A stretch of 13,287 nucleotides of DNA from Solirubrobacteraceae bacterium (GTDB lineage Bacteria > Actinomycetota > Thermoleophilia > Solirubrobacterales > Solirubrobacteraceae), in NCBI GenBank assembly GCA_025935735.1, contig JAICUS010000107.1:1-13287 (forward strand). Reading direction: 5' to 3'. Shown here one piece after another: positions 1 to 6,804 of this stretch. A program made the position numbers and the translations under genes. Numbering within the stretch: position 1 is the stretch's first letter; each line of letters starts with the position of its first letter. The notes below the pieces were generated by a model. It was not told where the DNA came from and ran no database searches. It saw nothing but the letters and a program-made list of their open reading frames with translations.

Positions 1-807
1 GCCCGCGCCCCGCGAGGCGCCGACGCCACCGGCGCCTTGGGCCGCGCCGGCGTCGTCGAGCTCGCGCTGCACCCCGGCGGCTACGTCCGCTTCGGCGACG
101 ACTACGCGCTGCTCGCCCACCCGCGCGCCCCTCGCGGACCCCTCACCGTGCTCGTCGCCGGGCTCGAAGCCGCGCCGCTGCGGCCCGGCGACCCGGCACG
201 GGTCGAGGCCGGACGCCTGCGGGTCGGCCGCCACGAGATCGCGCTCGACGTCACCCCTGCCACACCGCCGCCGGCCCCGCCGCTCCGCCCCGGTTGGCGC
301 GCCGCACTGCGCGCCGCCCTGGATGCCGCTCCCAGCCCGCCGCCCGAGCTCGCCCCCGGCCTCGCCGCGCTCCGCGCCGGCGACCTCGAGCGAGCCGTCG
401 CCCACCTGGCCGGCCGCGGCCCCGGCCTGACCCCCACCGGCGACGACATCCTCGCCGGCTACGCCGCTTGGCATAAAGCAAACCTAAACAGACCTGTCCC
501 CCCACTCCCCGCCACCCCCCGGAGGGGGACTGTCCCCCTTATGTCGGAGACCTCGGCGGAGCGGGAGAAAGCCGGCCCCGCGGCGCGCGTCACGAACCTA
601 AAGGGGACTGTCCCCTTTATGTCTCCGGTTGGGCTGGCGTACCTGCGGTGTGCCGAGCGGGGGGAGTTGGCGGAGCCGGCTGCGCGGGTGCTGGCGGCGA
701 TCCGCGATGGAGATGTGGCGGCGGCGCGGCGGGCCGCGCGGGCGCTGGGTGCGTGGGGGGCGAGCTCGGGCGCTGCCATCCTGTGGGGGCTGGCGAGCGC
801 GACGTGA
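1..807 (+). CDS. AllH-like DUF2877 family protein, 5' partial, with internal repeat insertion
   Basis: The frame is open from base 1 with no convincing start, and the usual N-terminal stretch of the family is missing, so the gene begins left of the window (a TTG at 37 is an unlikely start). The family hallmark GPGLTPTGDDILAGYAA is encoded at 418-468, and the C-terminal WGASSGAAILWGL resembles the usual GHSSGADLLAGL. DUF2877 proteins include AllH, a component of the AllFGH oxamate carbamoyltransferase of allantoin breakdown. That reaction is known for the family but not shown here. Between these two conserved parts the frame runs through about 50 codons of palindromic repeat DNA (about 472-621) that look foreign to the family; the frame survives, but activity is doubtful. 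The stop TGA overlaps the next start as GTGA, so the gene leads, or lies inside, a translationally coupled plus-strand operon. Family is fairly sure; function in this locus is not. Confidence 0.8.
   Translation, partial: ARAPRGADATGALGRAGVVELALHPGGYVRFGDDYALLAHPRAPRGPLTVLVAGLEAAPLRPGDPARVEAGRLRVGRHEIALDVTPATPPPAPPLRPGWRAALRAALDAAPSPPPELAPGLAALRAGDLERAVAHLAGRGPGLTPTGDDILAGYAAWHKANLNRPVPPLPATPRRGTVPLMSETSAEREKAGPAARVTNLKGTVPFMSPVGLAYLRCAERGELAEPAARVLAAIRDGDVAAARRAARALGAWGASSGAAILWGLASAT
472..621. repeat. REP-like palindromic repeat block inside the AllH-like gene
   Basis: Two direct copies of a palindrome lie here. The first is AGGGGGAC-T-GTCCCCCT at 523-539. The second is AAAGGGGAC-T-GTCCCCTTT at 600-618, which can be extended one pair each side. 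Both are followed by TTATGTC. A third, degraded copy (AACCTAAACAGACCTGTCCCC) lies at 481-501, and the block opens with CATAAA and closes with TTTATG. The composition and proline-, glycine- and threonine-rich translation differ from the flanking coding sequence. GGGGACTGTCCCC-type palindromes like this resemble REP/BIME elements mobilised by REP-associated tyrosine transposases (Y1_Tnp); that link is from general knowledge and no transposase is in the window. The block is close to a multiple of three long, so it keeps the host gene's frame. Confidence 0.8.
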
Positions 808-1670
808 ACGAGATCGGACCGAACTTCATCGCCCGGCCGTACCGTGGCGTGAGCGTGCAGGACTTCGCGACGCTCGACGAGGGTCCGCTGCTGGAGCGGA
901 TTCGCGGCCGGCGCGTGTACCGGCGGACCGAGTTCATCGTCGCCGTGTGCGGCGACGAGCGCGCGGTGGTCCAACTGGAGCGGGCGGAAGAGGACGGGAT
1001 CCTCGCCGGGGTGCGCGACGCCCGGCTGCTGGCGAGGCCCGGCGAGGTGGCGTTCGTGCGCGACGAGTCGGTGGACACCGGCAACGCGTCGCAGCTCGCC
1101 CGGGTGGCCCGCGACCATGGCGGCGCGCGCGTGTGCGTCGTCGAGGGCCGCTTCCAGCACGTGAACTTCATCTACTCGCCCGCTCCCGCCCGCGTGCGGG
1201 TCCTCGAGGTGATCCCGCCGGAGCCGCCGAAGCTGCTCGAGATGGCGCAGGCCGTGCTGGACTTCGACGAGGACCTCCCGCCGGTACAGCTCGACTTCGT
1301 GGCCATCGACCTGCGCGAGCTCGCGCGCACGAACCCCGCCGACCACTATCTCTTCCCGTGCCGCTCCGGCGGGCTCGACCTCGACGCGCGGGTGGACTTC
1401 CTCGACGCCGGCCCGGAGGCGCCGGGGGAGTGGACGCTGGTGGGATGTGAACGCTCACGCCAGATCCACGCAGCGCTCTACGGCCGCGAAGCCGCGGAGC
1501 GCGTCGACTTCTGCCCCCGCCTACACGTCACCGAGCCCGGCGAGCCCATCCTGCTCAAGTGCTGCCTGATCGAGCGCGGGGTCGAGCAGGACGGCCGGCG
1601 GCTCACCGTCCCGTGGGGCGCGAGCCTGGAGGAGGTGCGCACCGCGCTGCACCGGCTGGTGGCCGCGTGA
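804..1670 (+). CDS. Unrecognised 288-residue Cys-rich conserved-looking protein
   Basis: I do not recognise a named function. The GTG start at 804 forms a GTGA overlap with the upstream stop and gives a product beginning VNEIGPNFIARPYRG. The frame continues upstream inside the AllH-like gene, but that part is an out-of-frame shadow. No signal peptide or membrane segment is visible, so it is probably cytoplasmic. It is unusually rich in cysteine for such a GC-rich gene: C49, C111, C186, C215, C237 and the pair C253-C254. Histidines lie near several of them: H119 (in EGRFQHVNF), H181 (in DHYLFPC), H222 and H241 (in CPRLH). This pattern could bind a metal or act on thiols, but that is inference. 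It sits between the AllH-like gene and two lyases with 4-base overlaps on both sides, so it very likely belongs to the same pathway or complex. Confidence 0.85.
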   Translation: MNEIGPNFIARPYRGVSVQDFATLDEGPLLERIRGRRVYRRTEFIVAVCGDERAVVQLERAEEDGILAGVRDARLLARPGEVAFVRDESVDTGNASQLARVARDHGGARVCVVEGRFQHVNFIYSPAPARVRVLEVIPPEPPKLLEMAQAVLDFDEDLPPVQLDFVAIDLRELARTNPADHYLFPCRSGGLDLDARVDFLDAGPEAPGEWTLVGCERSRQIHAALYGREAAERVDFCPRLHVTEPGEPILLKCCLIERGVEQDGRRLTVPWGASLEEVRTALHRLVAA

Positions 1671-2992
1671 TCGATTCCACCGTCTACGGGCATCTCTGGG
1701 GGACCGAGGAGACCCGCGAGCTGTTCGACGACCGCGGGCGCACGCGGATCTGGCTCCAGATCATCCAGGCGCTCGCCCACGAGCAGGCCGAGCTCGGCCT
1801 GATCCCCGCCGAGGCGGCGCGCCAGATCGCCGAGCTCCCGGAGCCCGACCTGAACGCCGTCGGCGAGCAGACCCGCGCCACCGGCCACTCGACGCTCGGA
1901 CTGATCCGGGTCCTGCGCGAGTCGCTCGCACCCGAGGGCGCCGAGTGGGTCTACTACGGCGCGACCGTGCAGGACGTCACCGACACGTGGTGTGGGCTGG
2001 TGGCCGTGAGGATGCTGGCGATCCTGCGCCGCGACCTGGCCGACATCGAGGGCTCGCTCCTCCGTTTGGCGCGCGCGCACCGCGACACGCTGATGCTCGG
2101 GCGCACCCACGGCCAGCCGGGGCTGCCGATCACGTTCGGCTTCAAGGCCGCCGGCTGGGCCGCCGAGGTGCGTCGCCACCTCGACCGGATCGACGAGGCC
2201 GAGCCGCGCGTCAGCGTCGGGCAGCTCGCCGGCGCGGTCGGCACGCTGTCCGCCTACGGCGAGCACGGCGTCGAGCTGCAGCGACGCCTGCTGACCCGGC
2301 TCGGCCTCGGCGTGCCGGACACGAGCTGGCTGACCGCGCGCGACCGGATCGCCGAGCTGACCACGCTGCTCGCGCTCGTCACCGGGACGCTCGCCCGCAT
2401 CGGGAACGAGGTCTACAACCTCCAGCGCCCGGAGATCGGCGAGCTGGCCGAGGCGCCCATGCCCGGCGCGGTCGGCAGCATCACCATGCCGCAGAAGCGC
2501 AACCCGGAGCGCTCCGAGCACCTGTGGACGCTCGCCCGCGTCGTCCGCGGCGCCGCGGGGCTGGCGCTCGAGGGCCTGGTCGGCGAGCACGAGCGCGACG
2601 GCGCCGCCTGGAAGACCGAGTGGGCGTTCCTGCCGCAGGCCTGCGGCGCCGCGGCGGTCGCCCTGCGGCTCGCGGCCGACCTGCTGTCCGGCCTGCAGGT
2701 GGACCGCGAGCGGATGCGGGTGAACCTCGACGCCCAGCGCGGCTACGTGCTCGCCGAGCCGGTCATGCTCGCGCTGGCCGAGCGCGTCGGCAAGCACCGC
2801 GCGCACGAGCTGATCCACCGCGCGGCGCTGGCCGGCCAGGAGCGCGGGGTGGACTTCGAGACCGCGCTCGCACAGGACGAGGACGTCGCGCGCGCGCTGC
2901 CGGACGCGGCGGCGCTGCTGACCCCGGAGCGCGCGCTGGGGGCGACCGCCGCACTGGTGGACGCTGTCCTCGCGCGGGGGGAGACGCCGTGA
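1667..2992 (+). CDS. Aspartase/fumarase superfamily lyase, adenylosuccinate lyase (PurB)-like
   Basis: This 441-residue protein starts at a GTG (1667) in a GTGA overlap with the preceding gene and begins VIDSTVYGHLWGTEETRELF. Superfamily blocks are in order: WVYYGATVQDVTDT (about 94-107), GRTHGQPGLP with a conserved His at 148, and the mobile-loop signature GSITMPQKRNP at 270-280. The loop keeps the first serine (S271) and the MPxKxNP core but has Ile where many members have a second Ser. These enzymes do reversible beta-elimination, usually releasing fumarate; the 3-carboxymuconate cycloisomerases and adenylosuccinate lyases look closest. Housekeeping purine synthesis is unlikely, because the gene is coupled to a second superfamily member and faces a ComA homologue. 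In bacterial coenzyme M synthesis such proteins act on sulfonated C3 acids, so phosphate elimination from phosphosulfolactate is a candidate role. Fold is secure; substrate is inferred. Confidence 0.93.
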   Translation: MIDSTVYGHLWGTEETRELFDDRGRTRIWLQIIQALAHEQAELGLIPAEAARQIAELPEPDLNAVGEQTRATGHSTLGLIRVLRESLAPEGAEWVYYGATVQDVTDTWCGLVAVRMLAILRRDLADIEGSLLRLARAHRDTLMLGRTHGQPGLPITFGFKAAGWAAEVRRHLDRIDEAEPRVSVGQLAGAVGTLSAYGEHGVELQRRLLTRLGLGVPDTSWLTARDRIAELTTLLALVTGTLARIGNEVYNLQRPEIGELAEAPMPGAVGSITMPQKRNPERSEHLWTLARVVRGAAGLALEGLVGEHERDGAAWKTEWAFLPQACGAAAVALRLAADLLSGLQVDRERMRVNLDAQRGYVLAEPVMLALAERVGKHRAHELIHRAALAGQERGVDFETALAQDEDVARALPDAAALLTPERALGATAALVDAVLARGETP

Positions 2993-4401
2993 CCGACGAG
3001 CGGGGCGAGATCTGCGAGGCCGAGTCGCTGCCGGGCACGCCGCCTCCCGGGTACCTCGGTGCCGAGGCGCGGATCAGGCGCGGGCCGGCGCCGGAGCTCG
3101 TCGCCGCGGGATATGAGCTCGAGCTGGCCGACGCGCCCGTGCTCGAGCGTGGGTTGACGCTGGCCGACATCGCGCATGTGCGCGCGCTGCGCACCATCCC
3201 CGACGAGCACCGGCGGATGCTGTTGGACGTGCTCCCGGACCTGCACCTGGAGGAGGTCGACAGCCGGTATGGCGACATCGTCAACGCGCGCGAGCGTGAG
3301 CTCGAGCGGCGCGTGGGGGAGGCCGCCGGGTGGCTGAACGCCGGGCGGCCGCGGCGGGAGGCGGGCCGGATCGCGTTTCGGATCGCGCTGCGGACGCGGC
3401 TGCTCGACCTGGCGGAGGCCGTTGCCCGCTTCGCCGCCGCGCTGACGGAGACGGCCGCGCGCGAGCGCGACACGCCGATGCCCGACTACACCTACCTGCA
3501 GGTCGGCCAGCCGACGACCGCCGGCCACTGGCTGCTCTCGTTCGCCTATCCGGCGCTGCGCGACGCCGAGCGCGTGCTGGCCGACTTCGCGCACGTCAAC
3601 CGCAGCCCGGCCGGCGCCGGCGGCGTCAACGGCTCGCGCTTCCCGCTGGACCGGGAGCAGCTGTCGGAGCTGCTCGGCTTCAGCGAGCCGATCGCCCACA
3701 CTCGCGACGCGATGTGGCAGACCGACGGCTTCGCCGAGGCGGCCTGGCACGCGGCGCTCGCCGCCACGAACGCGAGCCGGTTCGCCGAGGACGCCGAGAT
3801 CTACGGCAGCGACGAGTTCGGGCTGCTGCGGATCGGCGACGAGCTGTGCCGGGCGAGCGCGCTGATGCCCCAGAAGCGCAACCCGTACGCGCTCGTGGTC
3901 ATCCGCGGTGGCGCGCGCACGCTGCTCGGCCGCGCGACCGGCGTCCTGGCCGCGCAGCAGACGCCCTCCGGCCGCACCGACAACCTCCTGCACGCCTACG
4001 GCGAGGTGCCCGGCGCGGTCGACCTCGCCACCCGCCTGCTCGACCTCGCCGCCGCCACCGCCGAGACGCTGACCTTCGACCCCGCGGCCGCCGCCCGCGC
4101 GCTGGAGCGCGGGCACGCCCTGGCCACCGACGCCGCCGAGGACATCAGCCTCCGCACCGGCCGCCCGTACCGCGACGCCTACCGCGAGGTCGGACGGGCC
4201 GTGGCCGCCGGCGCGTTCGAGCCGCACGACACGGTCGGCGACGCGCTGACCACCCGCACCGTCACCGGCGGCGCCGCGCCCGTGCCGATGGAAGCCATGC
4301 TGGCGCAGTGCGGCGCGGCGGTGAAGCAGGTGCGCGAGCGGGTCGCGACCGCCCGCCGGGCGATCGCCGAGGCGGAACGCGCGCTACTGGCCCGGCAGTA
4401 G
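2989..4401 (+). CDS. Aspartase/fumarase superfamily lyase, argininosuccinate lyase (ArgH)-like, atypical active site
   Basis: The GTG at 2989 overlaps the upstream stop (GTGA) and has a good ribosome binding site, GGGGGGAG at 2976-2983, five bases away. The 470-residue product matches ArgH-type proteins in length and order: GGVNGSRFPLDRE (211-223), mobile loop ASALMPQKRNP (289-299) and C-terminal GRPYRDAYREVG (391-402). Two departures argue against genuine arginine synthesis. The usual THxQ catalytic motif reads TYLQ (168-171), with Tyr169 in place of His. The usual GSS of the loop reads ASA, leaving one Ser (S290). It also carries an extra N-terminal segment. It is the last gene of the plus operon, and its stop lies inside the 3' end of the opposing ComA-like gene. 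A role on a sulfonated or phosphorylated C3 acid, as for XcbC/XcbD proteins, is plausible; a C-N lyase such as EDDS lyase is an alternative. Confidence 0.92.
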   Translation: MTDERGEICEAESLPGTPPPGYLGAEARIRRGPAPELVAAGYELELADAPVLERGLTLADIAHVRALRTIPDEHRRMLLDVLPDLHLEEVDSRYGDIVNARERELERRVGEAAGWLNAGRPRREAGRIAFRIALRTRLLDLAEAVARFAAALTETAARERDTPMPDYTYLQVGQPTTAGHWLLSFAYPALRDAERVLADFAHVNRSPAGAGGVNGSRFPLDREQLSELLGFSEPIAHTRDAMWQTDGFAEAAWHAALAATNASRFAEDAEIYGSDEFGLLRIGDELCRASALMPQKRNPYALVVIRGGARTLLGRATGVLAAQQTPSGRTDNLLHAYGEVPGAVDLATRLLDLAAATAETLTFDPAAAARALERGHALATDAAEDISLRTGRPYRDAYREVGRAVAAGAFEPHDTVGDALTTRTVTGGAAPVPMEAMLAQCGAAVKQVRERVATARRAIAEAERALLARQ

Positions 4402-5193
4402 GTCGAGCGTGTCGAAGCGCAGGCCGCGGCGCAGGGTCTCGAGCGCGATGACGTCCTCGGCGCCGATGTTGCCGAGGTTGACGTTCGGGCCGACGTGGCG
4501 CAGCAGCCAGGCCTGCTGGGTGCGCTGCGGGGCCTCGAAGATGACCGTGGCGTGCCCGACGGCGTGCAGGATCGCCTCGACGAGGTCGGTGTGGACCGCG
4601 CCGGAGGCGTCGAAGAGCCCGACCGTGCCGCTCTCGCGGCCCTCGGCGATGACCAGCGCCGCGCCGGCGGCGAGGTCGCCGAGCATCTCGTCGCACCAGT
4701 CGCCGGCCACCGCCCGGCCGCTCTTGGAGCCGACCTCGGCGATCACCGTGAACTCGCCGGCCAGGCGGTTGATCAGCGCCGCCTTGCGCTCGCGCGACAT
4801 CGGCAGCGAGCCGTTGGACACCTCGACGTGGTCGATGCCCAGCGAGTGCAGCCACTCCGCGAACTCGTCGACGCGGTCCTGCGCCGCAGCGATCTCCAGC
4901 AGCGTCCCGCCGGGGCAGAGCGCGATCCCGGCGTCGCGGCAGATCGCCACCTTGTCGGCCACCGCGCCGCTCACGTACGCCGTGCCCCAGCCGAGCTTGA
5001 TGAGGTCGATGTGCTCTCCCGCGGTGATCAGCAGCGACTCGAGCGCCAGCGGCGAGAGCCCGCGGTCGAGCACGTGGGTGATGCCGGCGCGCCGGGGCTT
5101 CGCCGTCCGCTCGGGCAGGGTGAGGAAGTCCGGCGCCGGCCGCGGCGCGGGCGGCGGCGGCTCTCCGTCCAGGCGCAGCGACCGGTAGTGCAC
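4384..5193 (-). CDS. ComA family phosphosulfolactate synthase homologue
   Basis: This 269-residue protein carries the ComA-family blocks along its length: GITHVLDRGLS (37-47), IDLIKLGWGT (62-71), CPGGTLLE (93-100), VEVSNGS (123-129), IAEVGSKS (151-158), IAEGRESG (182-189), and the diagnostic GPNVNLGNI (235-243) followed by LETLRRGLR (251-259). The family is a TIM barrel that adds sulfite to phosphoenolpyruvate to give (R)-2-phospho-3-sulfolactate, the first step of coenzyme M synthesis. About 20 N-terminal residues, Pro-rich, precede the usual family start. The GTG at 5193 is the only start, since a stop lies seven codons upstream in frame. No spaced Shine-Dalgarno is seen; AGGGG abuts the GTG. 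The gene converges on the lyase operon with an 18-base overlap of 3' ends, and its promoter region holds tandem inverted repeats. ComA homologues are also found outside coenzyme M makers, so the exact product is inferred. Confidence 0.93.
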   Translation of the reverse strand: MHYRSLRLDGEPPPPAPRPAPDFLTLPERTAKPRRAGITHVLDRGLSPLALESLLITAGEHIDLIKLGWGTAYVSGAVADKVAICRDAGIALCPGGTLLEIAAAQDRVDEFAEWLHSLGIDHVEVSNGSLPMSRERKAALINRLAGEFTVIAEVGSKSGRAVAGDWCDEMLGDLAAGAALVIAEGRESGTVGLFDASGAVHTDLVEAILHAVGHATVIFEAPQRTQQAWLLRHVGPNVNLGNIGAEDVIALETLRRGLRFDTLDLLPGQ

Positions 5194-5227
5194 CCCTGCA
5201 TGGTACGGGGTTCACTGGCCTGATCAC

Positions 5228-5263
5228 GTGATTGTGAACGATCACAGGATTGTGAACAATCCT
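5228..5263. promoter_or_regulatory. Two abutting 18-bp operator-like inverted repeats
   Basis: In the spacer between the ComA-like gene and the hydrolase remnant, GTGATTGTGAACGATCAC (5228-5245, 7 of 8 arm pairs) is followed with no gap by AGGATTGTGAACAATCCT (5246-5263, 8 of 8 arm pairs). The two share the core ATTGTGAACRAT on an 18-bp centre spacing. A further palindrome, ATCACGTGAT, lies at 5223-5232. The TTGTnnACRA form resembles GntR/FadR-type operators, while the only regulator in the window is an IclR protein, so the binding partner is unknown. The placement 34 bases before the minus-strand start suggests control of the ComA-like gene. The same words occur inside coding regions elsewhere in the window, so a repeat family is an alternative explanation. 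Confidence 0.6.
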
Positions 5264-5269
5264 GGTAAC

Positions 5270-6115
5270 GTGTTTGCGATCGTGCCGTCCACCGCTGCCG
5301 TGCAAGCCGCCCTCGACGTCCTCGAGCTCGCCCGGTCGGACCGGTTCGCCGAGGTCCGCGGCCGCTTCGCTCCCAACCTCCAGCCGCTCGTGCAGCCCGA
5401 GGCGCTCGCGCAGGCCTGGAGCGCCGAGCTCGACCGGCAGGGGCCGATCGTCTCCATCGGCGCGCCGCTGACCGAGCCGGTTCCGCCCGCCGCGACGCTG
5501 GTCAAGATCCCCGTCACCTGCGAGCGGGGTGGCTTCACGCTCGTCGCCGCCGCGACGGAGCAGTGGCAACTGCTCTCGCTGCAGCTCGCGCCCCCGGAGG
5601 CCGCAACACCGGCCGCACCGTGGGAGCCGCCCGCCTGCTGGCCGGTGGCGCCCAGCCGCTGCACCGGGCGATCCTCCGCCAGGCGCGCCATCTGGCCTCG
5701 CTGAGCCCGGGCAGCGAGGCGGCCGCCCGGTCCACGCTCGCCGCGCTCGGCGCGCAGGTGCAGCGGGTCGACCGCGACCTGTCGGCGGCGACGCCGTCCA
5801 CCGAGCTGCCGCTCGGCGCGCCCGCCGCCTACTGGCTCGACCTGCGCGACTACCGCCCCCGCCGAGCTCGCCGCCACGCTCGGCAAGCCGATGCGCATCC
5901 TGCAAGGCAGTCGCGACTATCAGGTGACCGTCGCGGACGACCTGGCGATCTGGAGAGACGCACTCGCCGGACGTGATGACGTGACGTTTCGCGTGTACCC
6001 GTCCCTCAACCACCTCTTCGTCCCCGGCGAGGGCCCGCCGTCCCCGGCCGAGTACGAGCGCGCGCAGCACGTCGATCCGGCGGTCATCGAGGACATCGCC
6101 GGCTGGCTGCGCTAA
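5270..6115 (+). pseudogene. DUF3887 / alpha-beta hydrolase remnant, deleted and frameshifted
   Basis: Three pieces of one hydrolase lie in order in different frames. The first (from GTG 5270 to about 5635) reads as a DUF3887-type N-terminal domain, with VKIPVTCERGGFTLVA and WQLLSLQLAPPE. The frame then shifts near 5632-5640 to RLLAGGAQPLHRAILRQARHL through ELPLGAPAAYWLDLRDYRP. A second shift, at the C5 run 5856-5860 (one extra C fits), leads to PAELAATLGKPMRILQGSRDYQVTV and PSLNHLFVPGEGP, ending with TAA at 6113-6115. The acid (Asp in SRDYQ) and His (in LNHLF) regions of the catalytic triad remain. The section with the GxSxG nucleophile is gone, apparently well over a hundred residues. It cannot make an active enzyme. 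The 3' end overlaps the racemase stop by four bases. Earlier GTG codons (5228, 5234, 5252) lie in the operator-like repeats. Confidence 0.85.
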
Positions 6116-6804
6116 CCGAGGGCGAGCTCGACGGACTTCTCGGCGTGCAGGCGCGTCGTGTCGAACACCGGCACCGGCGAGTCCTCGGGCCCGACCAACA
6201 GCCCGATCTCGGTGCAGCCGAACAGGATGCACTCGGCGCCGCGGTCGGCGAGGCCGCGCATGATCCGCCGGTAGTCCTCGCGGGAGCCGGAGTCGACGAC
6301 GCCGAGGCACAGCTCGTCGTAGATGACGTCGTGCACGCGGCGGCGGTCGCCGGCGTCCGGGACGAGCACCGTCAGGCCGTGGCGCTCGCGCAGCCGCCCG
6401 ACGTAGAAGTCCTGCTCCATGGTGTACGCGGTTGCAAGCAGCCCCACCGCGCGCATCCCGCCGGCCTTCACCGCGTCCGCGCTGGTATCGGCAATGTGAA
6501 CGAGAGGGATACTGATCACGTTCTCGATCCTGTTCGCAATCTTGTGCATCGTGTTCGTGCACAGGACGAGCAGCTCGGCGCCCGCGGCCTCGAGCGCGCG
6601 GGCCTCGCGCGCGAGGAGCTCGCCCGCCTCGTCCCAGCGGCCGGCGTGCTGGAGCTCCTCGACGTCGGCGAAGTCGACCGACCGCAGGAGGAGGTCGGCG
6701 GAGTGCAGGCCGCCGAGCCGGGCGCGGACGCCCTCGTTGACCAGCCGGTAGTACTCGAGCGAGGACTCCCAACTCATCCCGCCGAGCAGCCCGATCCGCT
6801 TCAT
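6112..6804 (-). CDS. Aspartate/glutamate racemase family protein
   Basis: The 230-residue product begins MKRIGLLGGMSWESSLEYYR, the typical start of the Asp/Glu racemase family. It has both catalytic cysteine motifs: VLCTNTMHKIA with C82 and LFGCTEIGLLV with C197. These act as the two acid/base residues in cofactor-independent racemisation at an alpha carbon. The family also covers hydantoin racemase and maleate isomerase-like enzymes, so the substrate is open. Family length is normal. The ATG at 6804 overlaps the upstream stop as ATGA, with no clear ribosome binding site, so translation is probably coupled. It is the last gene of the seven-gene minus operon. Codons 88-110 are markedly AT-richer than the rest, with ATT, AGG, AGT and CCT codons, and contain the 17-bp word shared with the aminotransferase gene. 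Confidence 0.93.
   Translation of the reverse strand: MKRIGLLGGMSWESSLEYYRLVNEGVRARLGGLHSADLLLRSVDFADVEELQHAGRWDEAGELLAREARALEAAGAELLVLCTNTMHKIANRIENVISIPLVHIADTSADAVKAGGMRAVGLLATAYTMEQDFYVGRLRERHGLTVLVPDAGDRRRVHDVIYDELCLGVVDSGSREDYRRIMRGLADRGAECILFGCTEIGLLVGPEDSPVPVFDTTRLHAEKSVELALG
6493..6540. repeat. Intragenic copy of the repeat words in the racemase gene
   Basis: The stretch holds GTGAACGAGA (6496-6505), the 17-bp TGATCACGTTCTCGATC (6513-6529, shared with 10855-10871) and CCTGTTCGCAAT (6529-6540, minus strand ATTGCGAACAGG). Codon use here is atypical for the gene. It encodes part of the conserved region after catalytic C82, so it is not a simple insertion. Confidence 0.45.

Noticed and set aside
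523..619. Rho-independent terminator at the GC-rich palindromes
   Set aside because: The hairpins lie inside an open coding frame in the middle of an operon, come as repeated copies with shared flanks, and lack a T-run.
1945..2988. Upstream extension of the ArgH-like frame, open without a stop to 1945
   Set aside because: It lies out of frame within the PurB-like gene, translates to Arg/Ala/Pro-rich sequence with no family motifs, and the GTG at 2989 with its ribosome binding site and GTGA overlap is a clear start.
1667..4401. Housekeeping purB and argH genes
   Set aside because: The pairing in one operon, the altered THxQ and GSS motifs and the ComA neighbour speak against purine or arginine synthesis.
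5194..5269. Small gene in the divergent spacer (open from GTG 5228)
   Set aside because: The frame is only the upstream extension of the hydrolase remnant through palindromic repeats, with no ribosome binding site.
4262..6772. Very long open frame on the minus strand (over 800 codons)
   Set aside because: It covers a recognisable ComA homologue and racemase in other frames, has Arg-rich low-complexity sequence, and is what high GC content produces by chance.
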